Assembly (NCBI RefSeq): GCF_003854935.1
Contig: NZ_CP033970.1
Coordinates: 1,178,001-1,242,000 of the forward strand
DNA: 64,000 bases
DNA from: Cupriavidus pauculus
Lineage (GTDB): Bacteria; Pseudomonadota; Gammaproteobacteria; Burkholderiales; Burkholderiaceae
Direction of reading: 5' to 3'
Part shown: piece by piece, positions 7,141 to 16,121 of the stretch
Layout: each line of letters starts with the position of its first letter
Position numbering within the stretch: position 1 is the first letter of the stretch
The notes under the pieces: model-generated
Seen by the model: the letters and a program-made list of their open reading frames with translations, nothing else
Database searches by the model: none
What the model was told of the DNA's origin: nothing
Position numbers and translations under genes: made by a program

Positions 7141-7830
7141 CTAGGCGGCGGCGCGGTCGATCCAGCCGGCCGCTTCATCCGTCCAGGCCGTGAAGGCGTC
7201 GAAGACGCGGTCGACCAGGGCGATGCAGTGCTGGCGCCGGGCGTCGTCGAGCACGATGGCGGCAAAGGCGCGGTGATCGGCGTGCTGGGCGTGGCCCGAT
7301 TCCAGCGCAAAGTGGAACGGGCCCAGATAGCGCAGCTCGACGCCCAGCTTCGGGTGCAGGGCCTCGGCCAGCGGCGTGGTCAGCGAGAACAGCACGTTGC
7401 CGGTTTCCTCGATGGCCTCGATCACCGCCAGCCGCTCGGCGCCATCGCGGGCCTGCGCCACGATGGCGCACAGCTCGTACATCAGCACGCGGCAGCGGTG
7501 GGTGTCGTCGCTCCAGAGTGTGCGCAGCGCGTCGGTGGTGGTCGTGGTGGTGTCCCAGCCAAGCTTGCGGAAGTCTTCCAGGTACCAGGGCCAGTGATGG
7601 TCGTCCTCGTAGGTGTGGGCGTTGACCTTGGCCTGGTGCGCATCGCCGTGCGGCGCGCGGCGCAGCAGGTAGCGGTTCAGGTCGCCGAACGCCATGACGA
7701 AGAACGCAAAGCCGCGCATGAAATCGAGCCGAATCTGCGGGGGCAGGCGTTCGTCGCGCATGCGCTCGAACAGCGGTAACTGCGCGTACGACAGCTTCCT
7801 GCGCAGAATGTGAGCGAGCACGGCTTGCAT
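7141..7830 (-). CDS. Putative heme-oxygenase-fold (iron-containing redox / diiron HDO-like) protein
   Basis: 229 residues, mainly helical and soluble, with no signal peptide. The stretch VNAHTYEDDHHWPWYLEDFRKLG has the His/Glu-rich H-x2-E-x2-HH pattern of heme-oxygenase-like diiron oxidases and CADD/TenA relatives. A second acidic/His set lies in AIEAIEETGNVLFS and HFALESGHAQHADHRAF. An AGGAG Shine-Dalgarno supports ATG 7830. It stands alone between the 6986-7063 regulatory sequence and the GntR gene. The fold assignment is inferred from motif spacing; the substrate is unknown, and a metal-independent TenA-like role is possible. Confidence 0.55.
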   Translation of the reverse strand: MQAVLAHILRRKLSYAQLPLFERMRDERLPPQIRLDFMRGFAFFVMAFGDLNRYLLRRAPHGDAHQAKVNAHTYEDDHHWPWYLEDFRKLGWDTTTTTTDALRTLWSDDTHRCRVLMYELCAIVAQARDGAERLAVIEAIEETGNVLFSLTTPLAEALHPKLGVELRYLGPFHFALESGHAQHADHRAFAAIVLDDARRQHCIALVDRVFDAFTAWTDEAAGWIDRAAA

Positions 7831-7988
7831 GAAGACTCCTGCGATGCAGCGGGCGTCCTGATTCTAGGCAACGCGGGGCCGAAGTCAAAGCCGGTCATGG
7901 CGTGACATATTCAGTGTCTGTGCCGAGTCTGACTGCGCGCGACGATTCGGTCCTTCGTCTCGCGGCGGCCCCGCCGGGGGATGGGGCC

Positions 7989-8744
7989 TCAGCCCTTGCT
8001 GAAGATGCTGTAGAAATCGGGCGCGCCGGTCTCGCGCACGGTCAGGTCCAGCGAGCCTTCGATATGGGCCAGGTGCTCGGCCATCGTCGCCTGGGCCTGC
8101 GCGGTATTGCGCTGCTCGATGGCGTCCACGAGCACGCGGTGTTCGTGCTCGGGGCAGGCCGGAGCGCCCGGACGGTCGTAGAGCGTGATGATCAGGCAGG
8201 TCAGCGACACCATCTCGCGGATCAGCTTTTCCAGGATCGCGTTGCCGGCCATTTCGGCCAGCACGATGTGGAATTCGCCGGACAGCCGGATCACGGCGGC
8301 GCGGTCGCCGCGCGCGCGGGCATCGTCCTCCTGGCGGATATGGCGGCGCAGGCCGCGAATCTGCGCGGCCGTGGCCGTGGTGGCCAGCACGCCAGCCAGT
8401 TCGGGTTCCACCAGCCGGCGCGCCTGGAACACCTGGCGCGCTTCCTCGATGCTGGGGCTGGAAATGAACGCGCCCCGGTTGGGCACCAGCGTCACCAGCT
8501 TCTCGTGCGCCAGCCGGGCAAACACCTGCCGGATCCGCGCGCGGCTGGCGCCGGTCACCTCGCACAGCCGTTCCTCCACGAGCTTGGTGCCGGCCAGCAG
8601 CCGGTGCTCCATGATCGCGTTCAGCAGATCCTGGTAGATGCCTTCGTTGACGGAGGATTCGGAAGCGTCGGCGGCCACGGCGTCGCCACTGACCTGCGGC
8701 ACAGGCAGTTCGGCGTCCGCGGCTTTCTTGCGTCGGGTGACCAT
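7989..8744 (-). CDS. GntR/FadR (FCD-domain) transcriptional regulator
   Basis: 251 residues. The N-terminal GntR winged helix (about 30-95) includes GIYQDLLNAIMEHRLLAGTKLVEERLCEV and ARIRQVFARLAHEKLV. The C-terminal FCD ligand domain (about 105-235) carries the metal-site pattern SGEFHIVLAE and later EHRVLVDAIEQRN with AEHLAHIEGSL. The frame is open to 8807, but a palindrome that looks like its operator (8791-8809) would then be inside the coding sequence, so ATG 8744 is preferred. The same strand downstream-to-upstream order (racemase and NCS1 permease at 9000-11273) suggests it controls uptake and use of a hydantoin- or allantoin-like compound. Confidence 0.9.
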   Translation of the reverse strand: MVTRRKKAADAELPVPQVSGDAVAADASESSVNEGIYQDLLNAIMEHRLLAGTKLVEERLCEVTGASRARIRQVFARLAHEKLVTLVPNRGAFISSPSIEEARQVFQARRLVEPELAGVLATTATAAQIRGLRRHIRQEDDARARGDRAAVIRLSGEFHIVLAEMAGNAILEKLIREMVSLTCLIITLYDRPGAPACPEHEHRVLVDAIEQRNTAQAQATMAEHLAHIEGSLDLTVRETGAPDFYSIFSKG

Positions 8745-8790
8745 TTCGGGAACGATATCCCGCCGCGAGGGCGGCGGGTGGTGACAAAAG

Positions 8791-8809
8791 TTGTGCATAT
8801 CGTACACAA
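8791..8809. promoter_or_regulatory. Candidate GntR-family operator upstream of the GntR gene
   Basis: TTGTGCATATCGTACACAA has perfect outer arms TTGTG/CACAA around an imperfect centre, 47 bp upstream of the chosen GntR start. A TTGT--ACAA core occurs again at 11342-11351 ahead of the permease gene, consistent with one regulator acting on both promoters. Confidence 0.5.
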
Positions 8810-8840
8810 AAATGGTGCAGGGCTTGGTTTTGGGGTTGGC

Positions 8841-8976
8841 TTGCTCCCCTCTCCCGCATGGCGGGAGAGAGATCGGGGGAGAGGGCTTGGAGGATCTGCT
8901 TGCCGACCCGTGGCAATTTGAACCGCTGGCCCTCTCCCCCAGCCGCTCTCCCGCAGGCGGGAGAGGGAAGCTAAAC
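8841..8976. repeat. BIME-like repeat: two facing REP hairpins
   Basis: Two GC-rich hairpins of the type CTCCCCTCTCCCGC...GCGGGAGAG face each other, each with a G-rich/C-rich tail. A near-identical element, including the single-copy flank TTTGRACCGCTGGCCCTC between the hairpins, occurs at 53864-54002, and a single half at 46646-46679. It lies in the gap between the GntR gene and the racemase gene and may act as a transcript-end or nucleoid site. Confidence 0.8.
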
Positions 8977-8999
8977 AGCTAGAACAGCTCGAACAGCCC

Positions 9000-9737
9000 T
9001 CACCCATTCAACGCATACTGGCTCAACATCCCCGCGTATGCCTTGGGCAGCGGCCGGGCCCAGTCGCCGCGCTTGCTGGTGGACAGGCGGACGGAGACCA
9101 GCGCTTCGGCCATCTTGACCGCGCAGGTTACGCCGTCGATGACCGGGGCGCCGATGGCGTCGGCGATCTCCTCGCAGAGGTCGGTCATGCCCGCGCAGCC
9201 CAGCACGATGCAGTCGCTGCGGTCTTCGGCCAGCGCCTGGCGGCAGGCGTCGGTGATGATGCGGCGCGCGTCGGAGCCCGGTTTTTCCAGGTCCAGCACG
9301 GGCAGGTCGCTGGCGCGCACGTTGCGGCAGAAGCGTTCCATGCCGTAGCGCTCGGCCAGGTGCCAGGCGATATTGCACGTGCGCGACAGCGTGGTGACCA
9401 CGCTGAAGCTGGTGCCGATGAAGCTGGCCGCGTGCATGGCGGCCTCGGCGATGCCGATCACCGGGCCGCGCGCCACCTCGCGTGCCGCGTAGAGGCCGGG
9501 GTCGCCAAAGCAGGCGATCACGTAGCCGTCCACGCCCTCGCGCTCGCCCAGCAGGATCTCGTCCAGGATGCCCGGCACGCTGAGCGCCTCGTCGTAGTGG
9601 CTTTCGATCGACGCCGGCCCCATGCGCGGGCTGACCGCGATGATGCGCGTATCGGCCTGGGCCACGGCGCGGGCGCACTGGCCGATCTTCTCGGTCATGC
9701 TCTGCGTGGTGTTCGGGTTGATGATCTTCAGTTTCAT
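9000..9737 (-). CDS. Asp/Glu/hydantoin racemase family protein
   Basis: 245 residues. KIINPNTTQSMTEKIG is the hydantoin/allantoin racemase start. The two catalytic Cys lie in VIACFGDPGLYAAREV (about residue 74) and IVLGCAGMTDLCEEI (about residue 183), both present. Members interconvert hydantoin, allantoin or amino acid enantiomers in the cytoplasm. The gene directly follows an NCS1 permease (27 bp gap), a pairing known for allantoin/hydantoin utilisation; hence uptake by the permease and racemisation before ring opening is likely. No hydantoinase or allantoinase gene is in the window, so the exact substrate stays open. Confidence 0.88.
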   Translation of the reverse strand: MKLKIINPNTTQSMTEKIGQCARAVAQADTRIIAVSPRMGPASIESHYDEALSVPGILDEILLGEREGVDGYVIACFGDPGLYAAREVARGPVIGIAEAAMHAASFIGTSFSVVTTLSRTCNIAWHLAERYGMERFCRNVRASDLPVLDLEKPGSDARRIITDACRQALAEDRSDCIVLGCAGMTDLCEEIADAIGAPVIDGVTCAVKMAEALVSVRLSTSKRGDWARPLPKAYAGMLSQYALNG

Positions 9738-9764
9738 GGTCGGAGAGAGCAGGGGAGGAAGGGG

Positions 9765-11273
9765 TCAGGCCTGGCGGGCGTCCGCCAGATGGCCGGGCAT
9801 CAGCCGGGGGGCCAGCGCGCGGTACAGCACCAATGCAATCCCCATGCCGATGAACCAGCTGTAGTTGGCCAGCCACTGCCACGACGGAATGACCACGCAG
9901 AGCACCGGGACGATGGCCGACGGGATCATCGTCGCCACGGCGGCCGGGTTGTAGCCCTTGCGGTACCAGTAGGCACCGTTGCGGCGCATTGTGTAGAGGT
10001 CGTCCACCACCACGCGCTGGCCGCGCACGAGGAAGAAGTCCGAGATCAGGATGCCGAACAGCGGGCCGATGAAGGCGCCCAGCACGTCCAGCGTGTAGTG
10101 GATCATCGTCGGGTGGTTGTACAGGTTCCACGGCGTGATGAAGATCGACGCCACGGCCGCGATCATGCCGCCCGTGCGCCAGCTGATGTACTTGGGCGCG
10201 ACGTTGGAGAAGTCGAACGCGGGCGAGACGAAGTTGGCCACGATGTTGATGCCGATGGTGGCCGTCATGAACGTGAACGCGCCCAGCAGCATGGCAAACG
10301 TGCTGTCGATATGGCTGACCGTCTCCACCGGGTCCGTGATCAGCTTGCCGAACACGGGCAGCGTGGCCGAGGTGGTCACCACCACCAGCAGCGAGAACCC
10401 GAGGAAGTTCACCGGCAGGCCCCAGAAGTTGCCGCGTTTCACCGAGCGGAAGTCGCGGGCGTAGCGCGAGAAATCGCCGAAGTTCAGCATCGGGCCCGAG
10501 AAGTACGACACCACCAGCGCGATGGCGCTCAGCATCACGGGCACGGCGTCCCAGCCCTGGTATTTCAGGAAGCTCAGCGTGAAGTTGACGTTCTCGATGC
10601 CGGCCTTGTTGATAAGCCAGATGGCCAGCGCGATCATCACCACGTAGACGGCCGGGCCGGCCCAGTCGATGAACTTGCGGATGGTCTCCATGCCGGTCCA
10701 GAACACCAGCGCCTGAAGCACCCACAGCGTCATGAACGCGGCCCAGCCGAGCGTGGACAGCCCCGCAAAGCCGTGCTGCTTCAGGTCGGCATAGGGCGCC
10801 AGCGACGGGAAGAAGTGCAGCGCCAGCACCAGGAACGCGCTGGACGCCAGGTAGGTCTGGATGCCGTACCACGCCACGGCGATCAGGCCCCGGATGATGG
10901 CGGGGATGTTGGCGCCCAGCACGCCGAACGACGCGCGGCAGATTACCGGATACGGCGTGCCGGTGACCTGGCTGGGCTTGGCCACGAGGTTGCAGAAGAA
11001 CTGCACGATCAGGATGCCCACCAGCAGCGCCAGCAGCACCTGCCAGCTCGACAGGCCCAGCGCGAACAGGCTGCCGGCCGTGATGTAGCCACCCACGCTG
11101 TGCACGTCGGACATCCAAAACGCGAAAATGTTGTACGTGCCCCAGGTCTGCTTGCGCAGCGGGGCCAGGTCCTCATTGGTCAGCCGGTCGTCGTAGCCTG
11201 GCTTGATCACGGCGTTGCTTTCGGGGGCGTGCGTGCCGATGGTATCGACCGCGGGCGAAGCTGTCACTGGCAT
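9765..11273 (-). CDS. NCS1 family nucleobase/hydantoin/allantoin permease
   Basis: 502 residues with about 12 membrane helices. NEDLAPLRKQTWGTYNIFAFWMSDVHSVGGY is the NCS1 N-terminal signature, and GLxxWQVLLALLVG, YPVICRASFGVLGANIP and the late NHPTMIHYTLDVLGAFIGPLFGILISDF region fit the Mhp1/PucI class. NCS1 transporters couple uptake to Na+ or H+. ATG 11273 has GGAGACAAG upstream and gives a usual-length protein; the frame is open to 11339. Operon partner: the racemase at 9000-9737. A TTGTCTACAA palindrome about 70 bp upstream may be a GntR operator. Confidence 0.92.
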   Translation of the reverse strand: MPVTASPAVDTIGTHAPESNAVIKPGYDDRLTNEDLAPLRKQTWGTYNIFAFWMSDVHSVGGYITAGSLFALGLSSWQVLLALLVGILIVQFFCNLVAKPSQVTGTPYPVICRASFGVLGANIPAIIRGLIAVAWYGIQTYLASSAFLVLALHFFPSLAPYADLKQHGFAGLSTLGWAAFMTLWVLQALVFWTGMETIRKFIDWAGPAVYVVMIALAIWLINKAGIENVNFTLSFLKYQGWDAVPVMLSAIALVVSYFSGPMLNFGDFSRYARDFRSVKRGNFWGLPVNFLGFSLLVVVTTSATLPVFGKLITDPVETVSHIDSTFAMLLGAFTFMTATIGINIVANFVSPAFDFSNVAPKYISWRTGGMIAAVASIFITPWNLYNHPTMIHYTLDVLGAFIGPLFGILISDFFLVRGQRVVVDDLYTMRRNGAYWYRKGYNPAAVATMIPSAIVPVLCVVIPSWQWLANYSWFIGMGIALVLYRALAPRLMPGHLADARQA

Positions 11274-11597
11274 GTCTTGTCTCCGTTGGCGGCCGGGCGT
11301 CGGGGCGCCGGCCATCTTTCGATTTCGTCTTGACGACAAAATTGTCTACAAAATCGTTTTTGTTTGTGTACGGAGTTGTAGGCGACGGCTACGGGATTGT
11401 CAACGCGGCAGCAGCCGGGCTTCGGGTAGACCCCTAAGCCGGCGCGGGTTGCGCGGTCAACGGGGTGGCCCGCGCGGCAACTGGCGACGATTGCAGCTTT
11501 TACCAGCCGGCCCGCAATGTGCGGTGAATTCCTCAAAGACCGGGCGCCGCGCGGTGCCGTGTGCCACAATCGGCTCCAAGCTTTTGGCGGAGCCAGC
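11274..11597. other. Divergent intergenic region, permease / bacteriophytochrome
   Basis: 324 bp without a gene. It has an unusually A/T-rich patch at 11335-11370 holding the TTGTCTACAA palindrome. The side facing bphP has no clear sigma-70 match; a GGAG lies 7 bases before the bphP ATG. Confidence 0.6.
11342..11351. promoter_or_regulatory. TTGTCTACAA palindrome, candidate GntR-family operator
   Basis: A perfect TTGT-CT-ACAA dyad sits 69 bp upstream of the NCS1 permease ATG in an A/T-rich stretch. The arms resemble those of the 8791-8809 site before the GntR gene, so it is a plausible target of that regulator. Confidence 0.45.
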
Positions 11598-14042
11598 ATG
11601 ACTCAAGATTCCACGTCCGCGGCGGCGATCCTGGCCAAGGATTGCGCCCGGGAACCGATCCACATTCCCGGCGGCATCCAGCCCCACGGCTTCCTGGTCA
11701 GCGTGGACGCGACCGGCACCGTGGTGCAGGCCAGCCGCAATACCGCGCTGCTCGCGGGCAAGGCCCCGGAGGCCGTCGACGAGGTGCTGGGCCAGCCGCT
11801 GGACGCGCTGATCGGCGACGGCGCGCGACTGGCGCTCCAGGCGCTGGACGCGCTGCGGGCCGACGGCATCCCGCTCTATGCCGGGTCCATCGCGGACCCG
11901 CGCGGCGGCAGCAGCGGGGCATCGCCGCTGGCCATCATCGTGCACACCTGGCAGGGCGTGCGATTCGTAGAACTGGAACCGGCGCGCGGCACCGAGGACG
12001 TATTCGCGTCGATCTACCCGCTCGTGCGCACCTTCATCAACAGCCTGCAGACGGTGGAGGGCGTGGAGGGCCTGGCCCGGCTGGCGGCCGAGGAAGTGCA
12101 CCGGATCACCGGCTACGGCCGCACGATGGTGTACGCCTTCGACGAGGAAGGCCATGGCCACGTGCTGGCCGAGTCGATGGAGCCTGGCTACGCCAGCTAC
12201 CTGGGCCAGCGCTTTCCCGCGTCGGACATCCCGCAGCAGGCCCGCGCGCTCTACGTGCGCAACCGCATCAGGCTGATTGCCGATGCCGACTACGAGCCCT
12301 CGCCGCTGGTGCCGGCGTTGCACCCGGCCACCGGCCAGCCCACCGACCTGACCTTTGCCTCGCTGCGCAGTATCTCGCCGGTGCACGTGCGGTACATGAA
12401 GAACATGGGTACGTGGTCGTCGATGTCGATGTCGATCGTGGTGCGCGGCCGGCTCTGGGGCCTGATCTCGTGCCACCACGCCACCGCGCGCGTGCCGTCG
12501 TTCGAGGTGCGCACCGCGTGCGAGCACATCGCCCAGGTGCTGTCACTGCAGGTGGAAGCCAAGGAAGACCATGCCGAAGCCAGCTACCGGCTGCTGCTGC
12601 GCCAGCGGCAGTCGCGGCTGCTGGCGTCGATGACCAACACCGACGATTTCATCGAGGCCATCTCGGGCGATGCCGAGGACCTGCTGGCGCTGGTGGGCGC
12701 CACCGGGGCCGTGGCCGTGTTCGAGGGTCGCGTGGTGCGGATTGGCGACGCGCCGGGCAACGACGTCATCCAGAAGCTGCTGGCGTGGCTCGATACGCGC
12801 AGCGAGGACGTATACGCGACCGACCAGCTTGCCGTGGACTGGCCCGAGGCCGTCGCGTCAGGCGTGGGCGACGGCGCGGCGGGGATGCTCGTGGTGTCGC
12901 TGTCGCGACTGTTCCGCAACTACGTGATCTGGTTCCGTGCCGAGGTGGTGCAGACGGTGCGCTGGGCCGGCGATCCGCGCGCCAAGCTGTCGGGGCTGTC
13001 CACGTCGCTGTCGCCGCGAGAGAGCTTCGAGGTCTGGACGCAGACGGTACGTGGGCGGTCCGAGCCATGGCGCGCCGCGGACATGGAAATCGCCGCCGAA
13101 TTCCGTGGCGCGCTGCTCGGCATCGTGCTGCGCCGCGCCGAGGAACTGGCGCAGCTGGCGCTGGAACTGGGCCGCGCCAACCGCGAGCTGGAGGGCTTCT
13201 CGTACACCGTGTCGCACGACCTGCGCGCGCCGCTGCGCCATATCGTCGGGTTTGCCGACCTGCTCCGCGAGATGGACCATAGCCGGCTCTCGGAGCGCGG
13301 CCGCCACTTTGTCGACCGCATCATTGCGCAGGCCCGTTTCGGCGGCAAGCTGGTGGACGACCTGCTGGCGTTCTCGCAGATGGGCCGCGCGGCGCTGCGC
13401 CCGCAGCGCCTGAACCTGCGCGCGCTGGCGGAGCGGCTGCTGGCCGAGGAATCGAAGGATATTGGCGAGCGGCGGCTGGAATGCCGCGTCGGCGCGCTGG
13501 GCGACGTGACGGCCGATCCGGTGCTGATGGACGTGGTTTTGCGCAACCTGATCGCCAACGCGATAAAATTCAGCAGTACGCGCGGCGTGGACGCCGACGG
13601 CCCGCCTGCCGTGGTCGAGGTTGGCACCAAGCCCGGCGAGGGCGAACTGGCCGGCCAGGACGTGTTCTATGTCCGCGACAACGGCGTGGGTTTCGACATG
13701 CGCTACGTCGACAAGCTGTTCGGCGTGTTCCAGCGTCTGCACCGCGTCGAGGAGTTTCCGGGCACCGGCATCGGGCTGGCCAGCGTGCGGCGCATCATCG
13801 AGCGCCATGGCGGCACCACCTGGGCCGAAGGCGAAATCGACAAGGGCGCGACGATCTGGTTCTCGCTGCCGCGCGAGTTCGTGCCCGAGGGCACGGCGGG
13901 CGTGAACGAGACCGCCGCCGAGGCCGCGGCCCGGCTGGCGGCCATGTCGTCGGGCCAGCCCTACCGCCCGGTGTTGAAAGATACGAGGAATACTGAAAAT
14001 GAGCGCACTGAGGCCGATCCTGCTGGTGGAAGACAATCCTGA
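11598..14042 (+). CDS. bphP: Bacteriophytochrome histidine kinase
   Basis: 814 residues. Cys16 in KDCAREPIHIPGGIQPHG is the biliverdin-attachment Cys of bacteriophytochromes. The PAS domain (about 18-120), GAF domain (about 135-305, with FPASDIPQQAR and SPVHVRYMKNMG), PHY domain (about 315-500), HisKA domain (His540 in YTVSHDLRAPL) and HATPase (about 630-765, NLIANAIKF, RDNGVGFD, GTGIGLASV) follow. It senses red/far-red light and phosphorylates a response regulator, very likely the one encoded by the overlapping gene at 13999. ATG 11598 is preceded by GGAG. Biliverdin is probably supplied by the heme oxygenase of the convergent operon. Confidence 0.95.
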   Translation: MTQDSTSAAAILAKDCAREPIHIPGGIQPHGFLVSVDATGTVVQASRNTALLAGKAPEAVDEVLGQPLDALIGDGARLALQALDALRADGIPLYAGSIADPRGGSSGASPLAIIVHTWQGVRFVELEPARGTEDVFASIYPLVRTFINSLQTVEGVEGLARLAAEEVHRITGYGRTMVYAFDEEGHGHVLAESMEPGYASYLGQRFPASDIPQQARALYVRNRIRLIADADYEPSPLVPALHPATGQPTDLTFASLRSISPVHVRYMKNMGTWSSMSMSIVVRGRLWGLISCHHATARVPSFEVRTACEHIAQVLSLQVEAKEDHAEASYRLLLRQRQSRLLASMTNTDDFIEAISGDAEDLLALVGATGAVAVFEGRVVRIGDAPGNDVIQKLLAWLDTRSEDVYATDQLAVDWPEAVASGVGDGAAGMLVVSLSRLFRNYVIWFRAEVVQTVRWAGDPRAKLSGLSTSLSPRESFEVWTQTVRGRSEPWRAADMEIAAEFRGALLGIVLRRAEELAQLALELGRANRELEGFSYTVSHDLRAPLRHIVGFADLLREMDHSRLSERGRHFVDRIIAQARFGGKLVDDLLAFSQMGRAALRPQRLNLRALAERLLAEESKDIGERRLECRVGALGDVTADPVLMDVVLRNLIANAIKFSSTRGVDADGPPAVVEVGTKPGEGELAGQDVFYVRDNGVGFDMRYVDKLFGVFQRLHRVEEFPGTGIGLASVRRIIERHGGTTWAEGEIDKGATIWFSLPREFVPEGTAGVNETAAEAAARLAAMSSGQPYRPVLKDTRNTENERTEADPAGGRQS

Positions 14043-14442
14043 CGATATCGAGCTGACCCTGATCGCGCTGCAGAAGAGCCGCCTGGCCAATCCGGTGGTG
14101 TCCGTGCGCGATGGCGCCGAGGCGCTGGACTTCCTGCGCCGCGAAGGCGCCTATGCCGACCGCCAGGAAGAAAACCCGGCGGTGATCCTGCTGGACAAGA
14201 AGCTGCCGAAGGTGGATGGCCACGAGGTGCTGCGCGAAGTGCGCGCCGATGAGCGGCTGCGCCGCGTGCCCGTGGTGATGCTGACGTCGTCGCGCGAGGA
14301 GCGCGACCTGCTGAAGAGCTACGACCTGGGCGTCAACGCCTACGTGGTGAAGCCCGTGGAGTTCGACGATTTCATGGCCGCCATCAACGACCTGGGCGTG
14401 TTCTGGGCGGTGCTGAACGAGCCGCCGCCCTACACGCGCTGA
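13999..14442 (+). CDS. CheY-like single-domain response regulator (Rcp1 type)
   Basis: 147 residues, a lone receiver domain. Acidic residues in VEDNPDD, phospho-acceptor Asp66 in VILLDKKLPKVDG, the Thr in VVMLTSS and Lys in YVVKPVEF are all present. The Rcp1-like insert between strands 2 and 3 fits phytochrome partners. It overlaps the 3' end of bphP by 44 bp, so translation is coupled and it is the probable phosphate acceptor of that kinase. There is no DNA-binding output domain, so the signal must pass on by protein contact. Confidence 0.93.
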   Translation: MSALRPILLVEDNPDDIELTLIALQKSRLANPVVSVRDGAEALDFLRREGAYADRQEENPAVILLDKKLPKVDGHEVLREVRADERLRRVPVVMLTSSREERDLLKSYDLGVNAYVVKPVEFDDFMAAINDLGVFWAVLNEPPPYTR

Positions 14443-14475
14443 GACCCTATACGCGCCAAGACGTACCGCGGGCCG

Positions 14476-16107
14476 TCAGACGCCCCGCGCCAGCGGCAGT
14501 TGCACGCGGAAGGTGGCGCCCTTGCCCAGCCCGTCGCTGTGCGCGCTGACGCTGCCGTTGTGCATCAGCACCAGGTTCTTCACCATCCAGAGACCCAGTC
14601 CCAGCCCCGGCACGCGGTTGGCGCGCTCCAGATGCGCTTGCTCGAACCGCTCGAAGATCCGCTCCAGCGCTTCCGGCGAGATGCCCACGCCGGTGTCGCG
14701 CACCGACAGCACGGCGTGATCGCCTTCCTCCGCCACTGATAGCTCCACCGTGCCGCGCTCGGCAAACTTCAGCGCGTTGGTCAGCAGGTTCAGCACCACC
14801 TGCTTGAGCCGGTTCTCGTCGCCCATCACCTGGCACGGCGCGGCCGCCTGCACGATCAGCGTGACATGGCGCGATTCGGCGTCCATGCGCAGGTCCTCGG
14901 CCACCGTGGCCGCCAGCGACGCCACGTCCAGCGGACGCAGTTCCACGGACAGCTTGCCCGTGGCGATGGCCCCGCTGTCGAGCAGATCGTCGACCATGCG
15001 GGCTAGCTGGCGCGTGTTGCGTTCGATGACCTCGCCGGCGCGCTTGACGTGCGCGGGGTCGGTGCCGCGCTCCAGCAGCGTGGTCCACCAGAGGATGGCG
15101 TGCAGCGGCGAGCGCAGTTCGTGGCTCACGGCCGCGACGAAATGGTCCATGGCCCGCGCGCCGCGCTCGCTGATCTCGCGTGCGCGCTGTTCTTCCTCGG
15201 CCACGGCCTGGTAGTGCAGTTCCGACGCCTTGCGGGCCGTGATGTCGATCGTGAAGCCGATCAGCGACTGCGCTGAGCCGTCGGCCAGGTAGCGCGCGGC
15301 GCCGCGCGACATCAGCCAGCGCATGGTGCCGTCCTGCCAGACCACGCGGTATTCGACCTCGAAGTGCGAGCGGGTGGCGATGGCGCGGTCCATGGCGGCG
15401 CGCACGTCGCGGCGGTCCGCCGGGTGCATCAGTTCGCCAAAGACGCGCGCCTCGTCGATGCTGTCGTCCGGCTGCAGGCCCATGTTGGCCTTGCACTGGT
15501 CGGTGCAGTTCATGTAGCCGGTGGCGACGTCCAGTTCCCACGCGCCGACGCGGGCAAACGCCAGCAATTCCTCTAGCTGCTTGCGGTGCGTCTGCAGCGC
15601 CGCATTGGCTTCTTCCACCAGCACCTGGCGCAGCCGCGCCTGCGAGCGCAGCTTGGCGTGCTCGCGCCGCGTCTGCTCGGTGCGCAGCATCTGGTCGGTC
15701 ACATCCGTCACCAGCAGCACGAACACCGCGCCCGGCGCGTTGTCGCCCGCCACGCGGGTGGCCTTGGCCTGCCAGTAGCGCTCGTCGGTGCCGTCGCCGG
15801 CCGGATAGCCGTCGTAGCGGATGGGCGGGGACAGCCGCGATTCGCCGAGCGCCAGGGTGTCCAGCGTGGCCATCAGCCACTCGCGGCGCGCCATCATCTG
15901 CGGCTCGGACAGCGTGGGGTTGATGTCGAAGACCGACTTGCCCACGACGTCGTCACGGGTCCGTCCGGCCTGCGTCAGGTAGCGCGTGTTGGCGCCCACC
16001 ACTTCGCGCCGGCCGTTCAGGATCAGGTAGGACTCGGGCAGGGTGTCGAACAGCAGCGCCGTATCGAGCGGCGTGTCCTCCGAGAGCATCTGGTCGGCAC
16101 CTTGCAT
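14476..16107 (-). CDS. PAS-domain sensor histidine kinase
   Basis: 543 residues, soluble. A first PAS domain (about 18-130) and a second PAS-3 type domain (about 175-300, AWELDVATGYMNCTDQC to GFTIDITARKASE) are joined by a coiled coil. HisKA follows with the phospho-His in AAVSHELRSPLHAIL, then HATPase with NLLTNALKF, DTGVGIS and GLGLGLWMV. No membrane segment or receiver domain is present. The start ATG 16107 lies 14 bp after the heme oxygenase stop, so both form one operon, convergent with bphP and its regulator. A role in the same light or redox response is likely but not shown; the cognate regulator may be the one at 13999. Confidence 0.9.
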   Translation of the reverse strand: MQGADQMLSEDTPLDTALLFDTLPESYLILNGRREVVGANTRYLTQAGRTRDDVVGKSVFDINPTLSEPQMMARREWLMATLDTLALGESRLSPPIRYDGYPAGDGTDERYWQAKATRVAGDNAPGAVFVLLVTDVTDQMLRTEQTRREHAKLRSQARLRQVLVEEANAALQTHRKQLEELLAFARVGAWELDVATGYMNCTDQCKANMGLQPDDSIDEARVFGELMHPADRRDVRAAMDRAIATRSHFEVEYRVVWQDGTMRWLMSRGAARYLADGSAQSLIGFTIDITARKASELHYQAVAEEEQRAREISERGARAMDHFVAAVSHELRSPLHAILWWTTLLERGTDPAHVKRAGEVIERNTRQLARMVDDLLDSGAIATGKLSVELRPLDVASLAATVAEDLRMDAESRHVTLIVQAAAPCQVMGDENRLKQVVLNLLTNALKFAERGTVELSVAEEGDHAVLSVRDTGVGISPEALERIFERFEQAHLERANRVPGLGLGLWMVKNLVLMHNGSVSAHSDGLGKGATFRVQLPLARGV

Positions 16108-16121
16108 GACGCTGAGCCCGT

